A DNA stretch of 64,000 nt from JADLHS01 sp049840435 (GCA_049840435.1 JASGKY010000042.1:124001-188000); one strand, 5' to 3'; shown: positions 46,842 to 56,410, counted from the stretch's first letter. The notes: a model not told the origin generated them from the sequence alone. Numbers and translations are program-made.

Positions 46842-47816
46842 TCAAGCATCCTTATGCTTAAGTTGGATTTCTTGGATTTCCAGAAATGGCATCTGCACTT
46901 CCTGCGATGCACCGCCCTTGTGCACTTCGAGGTGCATGTCGTTGCCAGCGATTCGCGAAATGCGGGTGGCCACAAATTCCCCGCGGACGGATTTGACCAC
47001 CAACACCATATCTTTGTCGTCTCCACGGCGGACCGCGGTGAAGAAGGCGGAAAACTTCGTCTCGATGAAGCGGCGATTGAAAGTGAACTGCCCACGCTTA
47101 TACACTTGAGTCTGGGGCAAAGCCGGCGCAGCCGCATGACTGGCTGCAGTCGGACTCGCCGTCGCACCATGCTCTGCGGGGGCAGCGGCCTCCCCATGAG
47201 AAGCCGAAGGTAATGCGGCTCCTGCTGCTGCCGCAGGAGCGTCCAGTTCCTCTTCCTCTTCTCCTGCGTGGGATGGCAACCTGGTCTTGAAACAAAGGAA
47301 AACAATCGGGCCAACAATGGGGGCCACCGCGGCGATACCGCAAACCATCGCGGGCGGATAGGCCCGAATGACAGCGATCTCATAGGCCGCGTAAATATTC
47401 GCCGCGTAGAGCAGAAGCAGGCAAACCAGTCCGACGGAAGACTTGAACATCGCCCCGATCAACGAACCCTTCTCCGGCCGTTCCAAGCGCGGCGCGGGTT
47501 TGATCTCCACCTGCGTCTTCTTGATGATTTCCTCCTCGGGAACTTCGATGTAGGGAGCAACGTATTCCGCCAGTTTCTGGTCCCGGCTGCTGGCGGCCAA
47601 AGTCTGCAACTCTTTTAATGAGTCTTGGGAAATTTTGGACCAATCGAGATTGGTGTAACCGCTGTCAACCCGCAGTTGGATGAAAGCCGGGGTCTTCTGG
47701 ACAATATCGCCCGTAAATTTCACCCCGTCGGTAGACTCAATTGTTGCCGCGCCGGTGCTCGTGGCCAACCACGCGCAGATTCCGAGCACCAAACCGGTAA
47801 TTTTGGAAACTTTCAC
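46842..47816 (-). CDS. Hypothetical membrane protein with Ala/His-rich linker
   Basis: A protein of 324 residues if it begins at the GTG 47816, which is preceded by aggaaa at a suitable distance and followed by a signal-like helix (ITGLVLGICAWLATSTGAA). The frame is open to 47963 but the extra 49 codons look non-coding. A small beta domain (DGVKFTGDIVQKTPAFIQLR) resembling an SH3-like periplasmic domain is followed by two close helices (SSVGLVCLLLLYAANIYAAY, AMVCGIAAVAPIVGPIVFLC), an Ala/Pro/His-rich linker (about 195-245) and a basic C-terminal domain (FTFNRRFIETKFSAFFTAVR, MPFLEIQEIQLKHK). No family was recognised. It precedes adk by 27 bases. Function unknown. Confidence 0.7.
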   Translation of the reverse strand: MKVSKITGLVLGICAWLATSTGAATIESTDGVKFTGDIVQKTPAFIQLRVDSGYTNLDWSKISQDSLKELQTLAASSRDQKLAEYVAPYIEVPEEEIIKKTQVEIKPAPRLERPEKGSLIGAMFKSSVGLVCLLLLYAANIYAAYEIAVIRAYPPAMVCGIAAVAPIVGPIVFLCFKTRLPSHAGEEEEELDAPAAAAGAALPSASHGEAAAPAEHGATASPTAASHAAAPALPQTQVYKRGQFTFNRRFIETKFSAFFTAVRRGDDKDMVLVVKSVRGEFVATRISRIAGNDMHLEVHKGGASQEVQMPFLEIQEIQLKHKDA

Positions 47817-48062
47817 GGGTGGTTTCCTAACAGATGCCCGGCGGCAAAGGAAGTAAAAATGCCCTCCGTGACGCTTGTCGACGCATTTCCACCCAGGCCA
47901 CGCCAAAGGCGGCAAACTGCCATAAGACTGAGCTTTACTGCCCGCCAGAAAAGCCGGTGGCACACGAAAAACAGATCGCCATATTCACCGACCTCACAAC
48001 CACCCACATCCTTTCCGGGCGGGAAGGATGTCCCCAGCCACCGCGAAATCGCAAAGAAAATT

Positions 48063-48082
48063 GCTCACGCTGATTTCAGCGT
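48063..48082 (-). terminator. Possible terminator overlapping the nnr stop
   Basis: Arms acgctga (48067-48073) and tcagcgt (48076-48082) form a stem that includes the TGA stop. On the minus strand GAGCAATTTTCTTT follows. The 2-nt spacer means the inner pair must open. Moderate to weak support. Confidence 0.35.
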
Positions 48083-49487
48083 ACATTACCGATCTCGTGC
48101 ACAAGGTCCTCGACCAGCCAATTACGACAGCGCGCCTGTAACACGTCTGCCGCCGCGCCATGTTGCCAGACGGCATAGCGCACCGTGCGAATGACATCCG
48201 CCTGCAAGGCCGGTTGCGCCAGCAGCCCCGCAATAAATCCCGCCAGCACATCGCCACTCCCGCCTTGCGCCAGATACGGATTGCCCGAGGGATTCACAAA
48301 TACCTCCCCCGCACTGCGCCCGATCAATGTCTGGTGACCTTTCAAAACCACCCAGCAATTACCGTAGCGCCGCGAGATTTCGCGCACCGCATGGACCCGA
48401 TCCTGTTGAATTTGTTGCGGTGTGGTCTTCAACAGACGGGCCGCCTCACCTGGATGCGGCGTCATGACCCGGATCGCGCTCCGGCGCCCTGATCCACCGA
48501 CAACCAATCCAACCCGCTCGCATCCACTACCACCGGCTGGGGTGAGTCCCGCCACAACTTCCGCACGCTGACGATCAAATCCTGTGGAATATCCTTGGCT
48601 GCCAGCCCAGGACCGATGAGCAACGCGGTGTACTCGTCGGTGAAATGGAGGTTGTGCGACCACGCACTCACCATCGCCGCCTGCAATTGCCCCGCCACCT
48701 GCGGATACGCCGCCGGCACCGGAAACGTCGTCACCAGTCCCGGCTGCGCCCGTTGCGCGCCACGTGTGGCCAGCACCGCCGCGCCATGATAACCCATGCT
48801 CCCGGCAATGATTGCAAGATGGCCGAATGTGCCTTTGTGCCCCGCCACCGGACGCGAGGGCGGAAATCCATCGAACACGGCCGGCAGTGTCCAGCGCACA
48901 TCCGACGCTTGCCCACAAGGGGACAGCCCCACTTCTGTGGCTACTTCCAGTCGGCCCACAAATGACCACGCATGGCGCCGCAATAACCCCTGCTTGGGCG
49001 CCCCGACCGTCAACGTGACCGTCGCCTGAATCGCCGCGCCAAAGGTTTCGCCCGTATCTGCGTTCAATCCCGACGGCACGTCCACAGCCAATATCGAAAG
49101 CTGCGCCTCGTTGATACGGGTGATGAGCTTGATCCAAGCTTCATCCAGCAGCCGGTTTAAGCCGATGCCGAACAAACCGTCCACTAGCAATGTAGGATTC
49201 AAGGCGAGGGCGGCTTCCAATCGGGCCAGATCCTCGGCGGGCGATTTGACTTCGAGCAATTCCACCCGCCGTCCCGTGAGAAACTCATGAGCGGCGCGAA
49301 CGTCATCGCCATTGTGGCCTTTGCCGGCGAGCAGGAGAATCAGATCGTCCGGCCCGGTGAGTTGTTCGGCCCGGCGCGCAACGCACAGGCCGACTTGTTG
49401 GATCACCTGTGCTTCGGTCTCGCCACTGGCCCAGGTGGCTTTTTCCCACTCGCGCATCTGCGCAATGCTGATGACGGGAACGGACAT
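48076..49487 (-). CDS. nnr: Bifunctional NAD(P)H-hydrate epimerase / ADP-dependent dehydratase (one frameshift)
   Basis: A repair enzyme of about 470 residues that restores damaged NAD(P)HX. The N-terminal YjeF epimerase domain (about 1-215) has MREWEKATW, LAGKGHNGDDVRAAH and ILAVDVPSGLNADTGE. The C-terminal ribokinase-like dehydratase has HKGTFGHLAIIAGSMGYHGA, LLIGPGLAAKD, VMTPHPGEAARLL and the catalytic GGSGDVLAGFIAGLL. The frame breaks at a gc dinucleotide repeat (cgcgc, 48475-48479); removing one gc gives GAGAIRVMTPHPGE and rejoins the two parts. Domain order and length are typical of bacterial Nnr. It follows the Gfo/Idh gene after a terminator. Confidence 0.92.
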
Positions 49488-49519
49488 GGCAGCAGCTTAT
49501 CCAAATCGGCCCATCAGAA

Positions 49520-49555
49520 AAGCAGAAACCCCCACCTGCACGCGCAGTGTGGGGG
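49520..49555 (-). terminator. Rho-independent terminator of the Gfo/Idh/MocA gene
   Basis: Arms cccccac-ctgc and gcag-t-gtggggg (49529-49539 with 49544-49555) form an 11-bp stem with one bulge and a 4-nt loop. On the minus strand TTTCTGCTTTTC follows. It starts 22 bases after the stop codon at 49578. Confidence 0.8.
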
Positions 49556-49577
49556 CGGCTGTGTAATCCAACCAAGC

Positions 49578-50990
49578 TTAGATTGTCCACCCCTCGCGAT
49601 TTTCCCGTTTCACGAATTGCATCGCTTCGGGCGCATTGGTGGCGCGCATGTTCGGGCCGTCCCACTCCAATTTCTTACCGGTGCGCATTGCCACGCAACC
49701 AAGCAAGATGATTTCCGTGAGATAAGCTGCGATATCAAAATTCGAGTAAGGCACCGGACCGCCTTTGCACCCGGCAATCCATTCCAAGTGATGGCGCAAG
49801 TCGGTATTTCCCTTGAACGCGTTGCGCACAATGACCTGAGGAATCGCTTTCACCGCCTCGTGGGTCTGACCGTTAACGAGCTCCTTCTCATCCTTCAGGC
49901 GGAGGAAAAATTTGGCGCCGTAATCGTCCGGAGAGAACAGCTTGCCCTTGTCGCCGATCAGCACACAGCCGCTGCCGGGGACTTCTCCCATCATTTCCTC
50001 GATTTCGGCGGTGACTTCCTTGGCAGGCTTGTTGTTGCCGTCATGGCGATACGGATTGTCAGGCAGCGGATTGCCACCGTCATACCAGTGGAAATTAACC
50101 GGCGCCAGGCCGTCGCGTTCCGGGAACAGGAAACGAATGCGAGACTTGAGCGGGTACGTTTCGCCATTGATGCCGGGCGCCGAAGCTTCGATCTCGGTCG
50201 GATACCCAAGCTTCAATGCGCGGAACGGCATATTGGCGGTGTGACAGGCCATGTCGCCGAGCGCGCCCGTGCCGAAATCCTGCCAGCCACGCCAGTTGAA
50301 ATGATGGTAAGTATCCTTCTTGAACGGCCGGAACTTGGCCGGTCCAAGCCAGCCATCCCAATTCATGGTGTCCGGCACCGGGTCGCTGCCTGCCGGGCGA
50401 TCCATACCTTGCGGCCAAACAGGGCGATTGCTCCACACGTGAACTTCGCGCACCTGCCCGATCAACCCCGCTTGCACCACTTCCACCGCGCGCCGCAAAC
50501 CATCCTCGGCGCTGCCTTGATTGCCCATCTGGGTGACGATGTCATTTTCCTTTGCCAGCTTGCGCAACAACCGCGCTTCATGAACCGTTTGCACGAGCGG
50601 CTTCTGGCAATAGATATGTTTGCCCATCCGCATGGCTTCGGCAGCAATGACGGCGTGGGTATGATCCGGCGTTGAAACGATGACGGCATCGAGGCCCTTC
50701 TCCTTCTCCAACATCACACGCCAATCCTGATAAAACTTTGCGCCCGGATACTTCTTCAACTGACTGGCGCACCGGGCGGAATCCACATCACACAACGCCA
50801 CGATATTCTCGCTGGCGCAATGATCGGTGTCACTCTGGCCTTTGCCCATCGCGCCGACGACGCCGATGTTGAGTTTGGAGTTGGGGGAAATTCGTTTCGG
50901 TCCCGCGGTCGCGCAGCCCGTGAACAAGGCGGCGCCGGCCATGGCGGTGGAAGCGATGAATTGACGACGGCTAAAATATGTTGAAGGCAT
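49578..50990 (-). CDS. Tat-exported Gfo/Idh/MocA family oxidoreductase
   Basis: A 470-residue protein with a twin-arginine signal (SRRQFIASTAMAGAALFTG) followed by CATAG, so it may also be a lipoprotein. The NAD(P)-binding Rossmann domain opens with LNIGVVGAMGKGQ and has IVALCDVD, VIVSTPDHTHAVIAAEAMR and HIYCQKPLVQTVHEARLL, whose Lys is the usual catalytic-site residue. The C-terminal domain contains HFNWRGWQDFGTGALGDMAC and HHLEWIAGCKGG, typical of the large Planctomycetes/Verrucomicrobia subgroup of secreted dehydrogenases that act on sugars or inositols. The specific substrate cannot be told. It is monocistronic, with a strong terminator behind it. Confidence 0.93.
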   Translation of the reverse strand: MPSTYFSRRQFIASTAMAGAALFTGCATAGPKRISPNSKLNIGVVGAMGKGQSDTDHCASENIVALCDVDSARCASQLKKYPGAKFYQDWRVMLEKEKGLDAVIVSTPDHTHAVIAAEAMRMGKHIYCQKPLVQTVHEARLLRKLAKENDIVTQMGNQGSAEDGLRRAVEVVQAGLIGQVREVHVWSNRPVWPQGMDRPAGSDPVPDTMNWDGWLGPAKFRPFKKDTYHHFNWRGWQDFGTGALGDMACHTANMPFRALKLGYPTEIEASAPGINGETYPLKSRIRFLFPERDGLAPVNFHWYDGGNPLPDNPYRHDGNNKPAKEVTAEIEEMMGEVPGSGCVLIGDKGKLFSPDDYGAKFFLRLKDEKELVNGQTHEAVKAIPQVIVRNAFKGNTDLRHHLEWIAGCKGGPVPYSNFDIAAYLTEIILLGCVAMRTGKKLEWDGPNMRATNAPEAMQFVKRENREGWTI

Positions 50991-51161
50991 GGCGATTAGC
51001 TACGCGGGCATCCGACGTTGCACAAGGATTTTTTGTAACATGAAATGGCGACACGCCATCATCCCGGACTAGACGACCGATACAAAAATATCTTCAAACC
51101 AATTTGCACCACCCACAAAATTGTACTTTTGCGCCCTCCCCCGACAACTCATCTTGAAGCG

Positions 51162-52013
51162 GTGAAACTTTCCGCTGTTGAGATTCGCACTGCCGTCAAA
51201 GCCGCCCTCGCGGAAGACCTCGGCAGTGGCGATGTCACCTCCCTCGCCACCCTGCCGGCGACTGCGACCTTCTCGGTAGTCATGCGTACGCGCGAGCCAA
51301 TGGTCGTCGCTGGCTTAACCTTTGCGGAAACGGCGTTTCGTTCCCTTTCAGCGAAGGTGAAAATCAAGCGTTGTGCCCGCGATGGCCAGCAGCTTCAAAG
51401 CGGGGCCGCATTATTAGAGCTTTCCGGCCCAGCCCGCGCCATTCTATCCGCCGAACGAGTGGCGTTGAATTTTGTTCAGCGCCTGTCCGGCGTTGCGACG
51501 CTCACGGCCCGGTTTGTTGCAAAAACCAAAGGAACAAAGGCGCAAATCCTCGACACCCGCAAGACGACGCCCGGCTGGCGGCGCTTCGAAAAATACGCCG
51601 TCAAGTGTGGAGGCGGACGCAACCATCGCATCGGCTTGTTTGACCTGGTACTCATCAAAGACAACCATCTCGCAGCATTGCGCGATGCCATGCCCAATGC
51701 CGTCGCAGCCGCCGTGTTGCGGGCGCGCACAAAATTTCCCAAGCTAAAGGTCGAGGTGGAGGCCGATACGTTGGCCCAGGTAAAACAAGCGGTCGCAGCT
51801 GGCGCGGACATCATTCTGCTCGACAACATGAGCAACGCGGAATTGCGGCAGGCGGTAACGCTAATTGCCGGTCGCGCTAAAACCGAGGCCAGCGGTGGGG
51901 TAAATCTTCAGACGATAGGCGGCATTGCGAAGACCGGCGTGGATTTCATCTCGGTCGGTGCGATCACCCACTCCGTCCGCGCCGTGGACATCGGGCTGGA
52001 TTTTGAATCCTGA
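51162..52013 (+). CDS. nadC: Nicotinate-nucleotide pyrophosphorylase (quinolinate phosphoribosyltransferase)
   Basis: A 283-residue cytoplasmic enzyme of NAD synthesis that makes nicotinate mononucleotide from quinolinate and PRPP. The GTG at 51162 (KLSAVEIRTAVKAALAED) gives the normal family length; the frame is open to 51045 but those 39 codons are not family-like. Signatures are EDLGSGDVTSLA, ERVALNFVQRLSGVATLT, LDTRKTTPGWRRFEKYAVKC, GGGRNHRIGLFDLVLIKDNH and the late FISVGAITHSV. It is a single plus-strand gene between minus-strand neighbours. No nadA or nadB lies in the window. Confidence 0.95.
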   Translation: MKLSAVEIRTAVKAALAEDLGSGDVTSLATLPATATFSVVMRTREPMVVAGLTFAETAFRSLSAKVKIKRCARDGQQLQSGAALLELSGPARAILSAERVALNFVQRLSGVATLTARFVAKTKGTKAQILDTRKTTPGWRRFEKYAVKCGGGRNHRIGLFDLVLIKDNHLAALRDAMPNAVAAAVLRARTKFPKLKVEVEADTLAQVKQAVAAGADIILLDNMSNAELRQAVTLIAGRAKTEASGGVNLQTIGGIAKTGVDFISVGAITHSVRAVDIGLDFES

Positions 52014-52081
52014 AGAAACCCCACTCAAACCACACCACGCTCAGCCCCCGCCATGTAACGGAAGTGGCTAGCGCCACCAAG

Positions 52082-53009
52082 TCAAAGGGCTTTGCTCGCC
52101 GCAAGGCGGGTGAGCGTCAGGCAGATAACTCCGGCAACTGCGATCACGCCGCCCAACACCGACCGCACGGTGATCTTCTCGCCGCCAAACAAGCGAGTCA
52201 GCGGAATCACCGCCAATGGCGTCAGCGCAATGATGGACATCGAAATCCCCGCCGGCGTGGTTTCCAAGGACCATTGCATCGCGCTCACCCCGAGAGTTTG
52301 GCCCGCAAGGCTGTTCAGCAGCACCCACGGCCCGATGCGTTTCCATTTTTCCATTCCCACAAGGGTCGCGCCGGCAGCTGAATTGCCGTTACGCCGCTTC
52401 AGCAGCACCATCAGCACCGCCGCGAGCAAGAGTCCACCGATGATCCGTTGAAAAGCCGCGCTACCGCCATCAATCGTTTCGCCATGGGCGTGGGCAATGG
52501 CGTAGGCCTTGCGACTAAGCACAACCCCCATCGCATTCCCCAGGGCCGCTAACAATCCGAAAGCAACGCCACTGATCAGCTGGCGGCGCGGAATGGAAAC
52601 ATGTTCGCTCGGCGCCAAGGCAACGCCCACCCCCACCAGCACCACCAGCACTCCGAACACTTGCAACGGCTGCAAGGTTGTCCCCAGCCATAACCATTCG
52701 ATCAACGCTGCAATCGGCACGGTGAGACATTGATTCAACAAAACAGTCAGGCGCGGCCCCAGCCGGGGCAAAGCTTGAAACAACCCGGCGTCACCGACGC
52801 CGATGCCGATTACGCCACTGAGGAAAAAGGTAGTAAAGGCGACTCCTCCCAGCCCGCAGCCGCCAAACCCGGCCCAAAGCCCCAAAAACAAGGTAGCAAA
52901 AGTGAGCCGCCAGAAGTTGGCCTCAGTCACCACCCACGAGCTTGGACGTGCGATGCCCGCTGAGGACAGAAACGGAAAAGAGCAGTGTGGCCAGTAAGGC
53001 GGCGATCAT
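52082..53009 (-). CDS. EamA/DMT-family transporter (one frameshift near 52930)
   Basis: An inner-membrane protein of about 308 residues with ten predicted helices in two EamA repeats. The true start is the ATG at 53009, overlapping the stop of the AlkA-type gene (ATGA). It reads MIAALLATLLFSVSVLSGHR, which is the expected first helix. One extra base near 52926-52933 (ggtggtgactgag) then breaks the frame; removing it gives LVGGTEANFWRLTFATLFLG. Later helices include FLSGVIGIGVGDAGLFQALP, VFGVLVVLVGVGVAL, TPAGISMSIIALTPLAVIPL and SVLGGVIAVAGVICLTL. DMT transporters export or import small metabolites; the substrate is unknown. Confidence 0.85.
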
Positions 53010-53632
53010 TTCGCTTTTGCTTTCGCCAGATCCACCGCGCGCCACAGATACCATGAAGCCACAGTGCGGTACGGTCGCCAGCGTTCCCCGTACGCGAGGA
53101 TTTCCTTGGGGGGCGGCAATTCCTTGCAGCCATACACCAAAGCAAAGCCGCTACGCACACCGTAATCTGTCGCCGGCAAAACATCGGGCCGCCCGAGCGT
53201 GAACATGAGGAGCATCTCGACCGTCCACGGCCCGACGCCACGAATCGTGGTCAGTCGTTCAATGATTTCCGCATCTGAAAGCCGGGCCATGGCGCGGCGC
53301 TCTGGAACGACGCCGGCGAGGGTCTGTGCCGCAATGTCCTTGATCGCCGCCGTCTTTGCACGCGACAAGCCGGCACTACGCAGCCGCTCTTCCGACGCGG
53401 CCACGATCTGCTGGGGGTCGGGAAACTTGGTCTCGGGAAACAACGCGAGGAAACGTTTGAAGATGGTTTCCGCCGCCGTGCCGTTGAGCTGTTGATACGC
53501 CACCGAACGCACGAGCGCCTGCCATGGCTGGATGCCCCGCCGCGGCGCGAGCGGACACGGTCCGACCTGCTTAATGATTCGGGCCAGGTTACGATCAGCT
53601 TTTTGAAGATATTGTTGGGCGGCGACGTTCAC
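53006..53632 (-). CDS. DNA-3-methyladenine glycosylase II-like (AlkA family)
   Basis: A base-excision repair glycosylase of about 208 residues that removes alkylated purines. The GTG at 53632 (NVAAQQYLQKADRNLARII) is chosen because it begins the family-like sequence and avoids overlap with the upstream gene; the frame is open to 53713. Signatures are QALVRSVAYQQLNGTAAETI, the helix-hairpin-helix LTTIRGVGPWTVEMLLMF, and the catalytic Asp in VLPATDYGVRSG. This is the short bacterial form that lacks the N-terminal AlkA domain. Its stop codon overlaps the start of the DMT transporter, so the two are translationally coupled. Confidence 0.9.
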   Translation of the reverse strand: MNVAAQQYLQKADRNLARIIKQVGPCPLAPRRGIQPWQALVRSVAYQQLNGTAAETIFKRFLALFPETKFPDPQQIVAASEERLRSAGLSRAKTAAIKDIAAQTLAGVVPERRAMARLSDAEIIERLTTIRGVGPWTVEMLLMFTLGRPDVLPATDYGVRSGFALVYGCKELPPPKEILAYGERWRPYRTVASWYLWRAVDLAKAKAK

Positions 53633-53670
53633 ACGATGGAGGAAAGATAGCAACAGATTTGCACCTACGC

Positions 53671-54171
53671 CTAGTTCAACGTCTTCACCGTTTCTACGCG
53701 GACGATGAGCCATTTCTTGTCCACGAACTTCAGAGTGAGCTTCAATTCCTGGACGAGGAGATGGCGTTCTCCGGCGGTCTCGGCGTTGACGGTCAACTCG
53801 ACCTCGGCGGATTCGTTATTGGTACTGAGCGTGATGATGGGGTCAAAGAACTTTACCTGTAACGAACGGATCCCCGCCCGCGCCCGCAAGGCCGCGCAAA
53901 ACTGGGCGATGTCCGACCGGGTAGCGTCCTCCTCAAAAAATCCGCGCGGCTCGATGTTCATGCGCACTTCATTGGCAAAAAAACTGGCAACCTTGCTGGC
54001 AGCGACGCCGGTGACCACCACATTCTCTGGACCGTCGAAGCACGCTGCCGCGGCGAGTTGATCGAGCTGGCGGCGGATGGCTTCCTGCGGGGAAGGATGA
54101 AAGTACAACCATAGCCAGATTCCAGTCCCGACCAGTCCAGCAAAGACAAAAACCCGTACAATTAGTTTCAT
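53671..54171 (-). CDS. Hypothetical membrane-anchored protein
   Basis: A 166-residue protein with one N-terminal membrane helix (VRVFVFAGLVGTGIWLWLYF) and a soluble periplasmic domain of the NTF2/cystatin-like kind: SPQEAIRRQLDQLAAAACFD, SFFANEVRMNI, DIAQFCAALRARAGI and LTLKFVDKKWLIVRVETVKT. No specific family was recognised. Its ATG overlaps the corrected stop of the signal peptidase gene (54168-54171), so they are likely co-translated. Function unknown. Confidence 0.75.
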   Translation of the reverse strand: MKLIVRVFVFAGLVGTGIWLWLYFHPSPQEAIRRQLDQLAAAACFDGPENVVVTGVAASKVASFFANEVRMNIEPRGFFEEDATRSDIAQFCAALRARAGIRSLQVKFFDPIITLSTNNESAEVELTVNAETAGERHLLVQELKLTLKFVDKKWLIVRVETVKTLN

Positions 54172-54696
54172 AACAGAATCCGCCCAATGATCCGCTCCCG
54201 TCGGGCCGCGCCTTGCTGATGCATTTCAAAAGGCATGGATCGGTTGTCTCCGACCACGTCAGTACTCATCCTCGCGCAGTTGGTAATGATCCGGGCGCAC
54301 ATTCCATTCGCAGGAATTTTTAATGTAGGGTTCTTCGAGCAACCGCCCGTTGATGGATAGCCGGCCGCCCACAAATTCAATCGTTTCCCCTGGCAACCCA
54401 ACGACACGCTTCATCAACATGATGCTGTGCCCGCTATAACGCACTGCCACCACATCGCCACGTTTGGGCTCCGTGTTCAGGTAGGCAAGACGATTGACAA
54501 AATTGATCGCGCCCTGTTTGTAGGTAGGTAACATGCTCGGCCCATCCACCCGCACCGGTAGCAAGATGAACTTGAACACCACCACTGCCGTGACCACCAG
54601 CACAACAATGCGGATCAAGGTCAGCCGTGGGTTGCGACCGATGATAATCGTTCGCACCCACGAATGTTTGGCTGGCTGGACACTGGCGCTCTGCAT
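54168..54696 (-). CDS. lepB: Signal peptidase I (one frameshift near 54262)
   Basis: A membrane protease of about 175 residues that cleaves Sec/Tat signal peptides. One N-terminal helix (IRIVVLVVTAVVVFKFILLP) leads to the catalytic Ser in VDGPSMLPTYKQG and the general-base Lys in HSIMLMKRVVGLPGETIEF. The frame then stops early at 54259. One extra base at 54258-54264 separates REDEY from VVGDNRSMPFEMHQQG, the conserved GDNR box, which continues to ERIIGRILL and a stop at 54168. The start at 54696 (MQSASVQPAKHSW) is favoured over the open extension to 54780. A functional lepB is expected to be essential, so the break is probably a sequence error. Confidence 0.88.
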
Positions 54697-54884
54697 GTAA
54701 CCCAGCCCGGGTATCCGGGACTGCTTGGCGGAAAAGTTTCGGCGGGCGCCGCGCCCGGCGCAAGCGCAGATTGACGCCACGGGGAGAAAGAGTTACAAGC
54801 AACGCAGAACTTCAATCCAACCGGCCTCGGGGAAATCACCTCGCCGCTGGCGATGGAGGGAAGGAGTGTTAGATTCTTGATGCC

Positions 54885-55889
54885 ATGAGTGCTCACGACA
54901 AACCCTTGCGCATGGTCACCTGCGGGTGGTGCGAGACCAAAGTCTTCATCCCTGGCGACCTGGCCCCGCTCGCCACCGTGCCGTGCAGCAAATGCGGCCA
55001 TCCCATCATGATGCCCATGATGCTCCGGCAATTCGAGCTGCGCAGCATCATCGCTTCCGGCGGTTACGGCACGGTCTATCGCGCCTTTGACACCATTCTC
55101 GAACGCTTGGTAGCCGTAAAGCTGGTCAAAAAGGAGAAGATGCAGGATGTCGAAGCGATGGAAGGATTCCTCCGCGAGGCCCGCGCCTGCGCCCGGCTCA
55201 ACCACACGAACATCATCCACATCTACAGTTTTGATGAATACGACGGACAGGCCTACCTCGTAATGGAACTCGCTGACCACGGCAGCCTGGATGGCCGCAT
55301 CGAGAAACAAACCCGCGTCTCGGAGCTGCACGTATTGGACATCGGTATTGCCATTTCCTCGGCATTGGATCTCGCATTAAAACACAACCTGCTACATCGC
55401 GACATCAAGCCCGGCAACATTCTCTTCGACAGCGACAACGTCCCCAAACTCGTGGACTTCGGCCTCGCCCGTAGTGTGGAAGCCGAGCCGGAATCCGCTG
55501 CGGTAACTGACGGCACGCCTTATTACGTCGCCCCAGAAAAGATCAAACGCGAAAAGGAAACCTTCCTTTCAGATATGTACAGCCTGGGTTGCACGCTGTA
55601 TCAGGCGCTCACGGGCCACCCGCCCTTTGATGCACCCACGGTGGAGGAACTTGTAGCTGCCCACGTCCACACTCCCTTAAACCCGCCCATTCTCGTGCTG
55701 CCGGAAGTAACCCAAACCACCAGTGATATCTTGGTGAAAGTGCTCTCGAAGAATCCAGCCGATCGGTATCTGAGCTACGACGAATTTCGCATGGCAATGG
55801 AAGCTTCCCGCAGCCAGTTGCTCATCCAGCAATACGCACAGTCCGATTCCCCCAAGCCCAAGAGCAAGACAAGTTGGTGGCGGCGGTAA
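54885..55889 (+). CDS. Serine/threonine protein kinase with N-terminal zinc ribbon
   Basis: A 334-residue Hanks-type kinase. Residues 10-45 form a zinc ribbon (CGWCETKVFIP and PCSKCGHPIMMP). The kinase domain (about 50-310) has the glycine loop ASGGYGTVYRA, the VAVKLV lysine, the catalytic loop LLHRDIKPGNILF, DFGLARS, the APEKI activation-loop end and SDMYSLGCTLYQALTG, so it should be active. The C-terminus is short and basic (KPKSKTSWWRR), with no transmembrane helix or PASTA domains, so it is cytoplasmic. It stands alone on the plus strand between lepB and the lptE-like gene, both minus. Its zinc ribbon resembles that of the protein at 57458-57964. Confidence 0.95.
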   Translation: MSAHDKPLRMVTCGWCETKVFIPGDLAPLATVPCSKCGHPIMMPMMLRQFELRSIIASGGYGTVYRAFDTILERLVAVKLVKKEKMQDVEAMEGFLREARACARLNHTNIIHIYSFDEYDGQAYLVMELADHGSLDGRIEKQTRVSELHVLDIGIAISSALDLALKHNLLHRDIKPGNILFDSDNVPKLVDFGLARSVEAEPESAAVTDGTPYYVAPEKIKREKETFLSDMYSLGCTLYQALTGHPPFDAPTVEELVAAHVHTPLNPPILVLPEVTQTTSDILVKVLSKNPADRYLSYDEFRMAMEASRSQLLIQQYAQSDSPKPKSKTSWWRR

Positions 55890-55895
55890 GGTTGT

Positions 55896-56409
55896 TCACC
55901 AGGTGCCGTCGGCTAGGGCGGCGGTGATTTGTCGGGCCAGATCAGTGGCCAGCAACGGCAGGGTCTGCCGTTCCGCGCTGGGCAGGTCCGAGCCTACCCG
56001 CATCAACGCCGTGCCAGACAGATCCCGTTCCAACACCACTTTCCCGGTAATCCGTTCCCGCGCGACCACGTGGGCCCGCATGCTAACTTGATAATCGCGC
56101 GCCGTCACCACATCCGTCGGTAGAAACGTCACCTCACCCCGGGTGTATTGGCGGATCTCGCCGGTAACAATCAAGTCGGTGTATTCATCATTGGCTAGAC
56201 GGAAGGTCCCTTCCCGCTGAATCTCCTTGCGCAACGCGCTCGTTGCCGCATCGCCGAGGCGCGGGCTCCAAGGTGCGGTTTGCGAAAGGCACGATTTGCA
56301 CTGTGCGATCGCCCGCTGCTTGGCCGTTACTCGGCCCCAGCCGATAGCCGGCGCACCCGGTCAAGCCACCGGCCAACGCGAGGAAAAGAATAAAGACAGC
56401 TCCGCGCAT
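55896..56409 (-). CDS. LptE-like LPS-assembly lipoprotein (one frameshift near 56264)
   Basis: A lipoprotein of about 170 residues. The lipobox signal FLALAGGLTGC is followed by AGYRLGPSNG and the typical LptE opening strand VQIVPFANRTLEP, then TSALRKEIQREGTFRLA, VTGEIRQYTRGEVTF and ARDYQVSMRAHVVARE. LptE plugs the LptD barrel and helps deliver lipopolysaccharide to the outer leaflet. One extra base in a GGG run (56263-56265) breaks the frame; removing it gives NRTLEPRLGDAATSALRKE. It begins one base after the BamD-like gene, linking two outer-membrane assembly factors. Confidence 0.82.
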
Positions 56410-56410
56410 A

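Noticed and set aside
49287..50675. Long plus-strand ORF of 462 codons
   Set aside because: It is antisense to the Gfo/Idh/MocA and nnr genes, which have clear motifs. Its own translation is His/Arg-rich with no family features, as expected from a shadow frame.
52064..52077. 5-bp hairpin between nadC and the DMT transporter as a bidirectional terminator
   Set aside because: The stem gtggc/gccac is short and neither strand shows a T-run after it.
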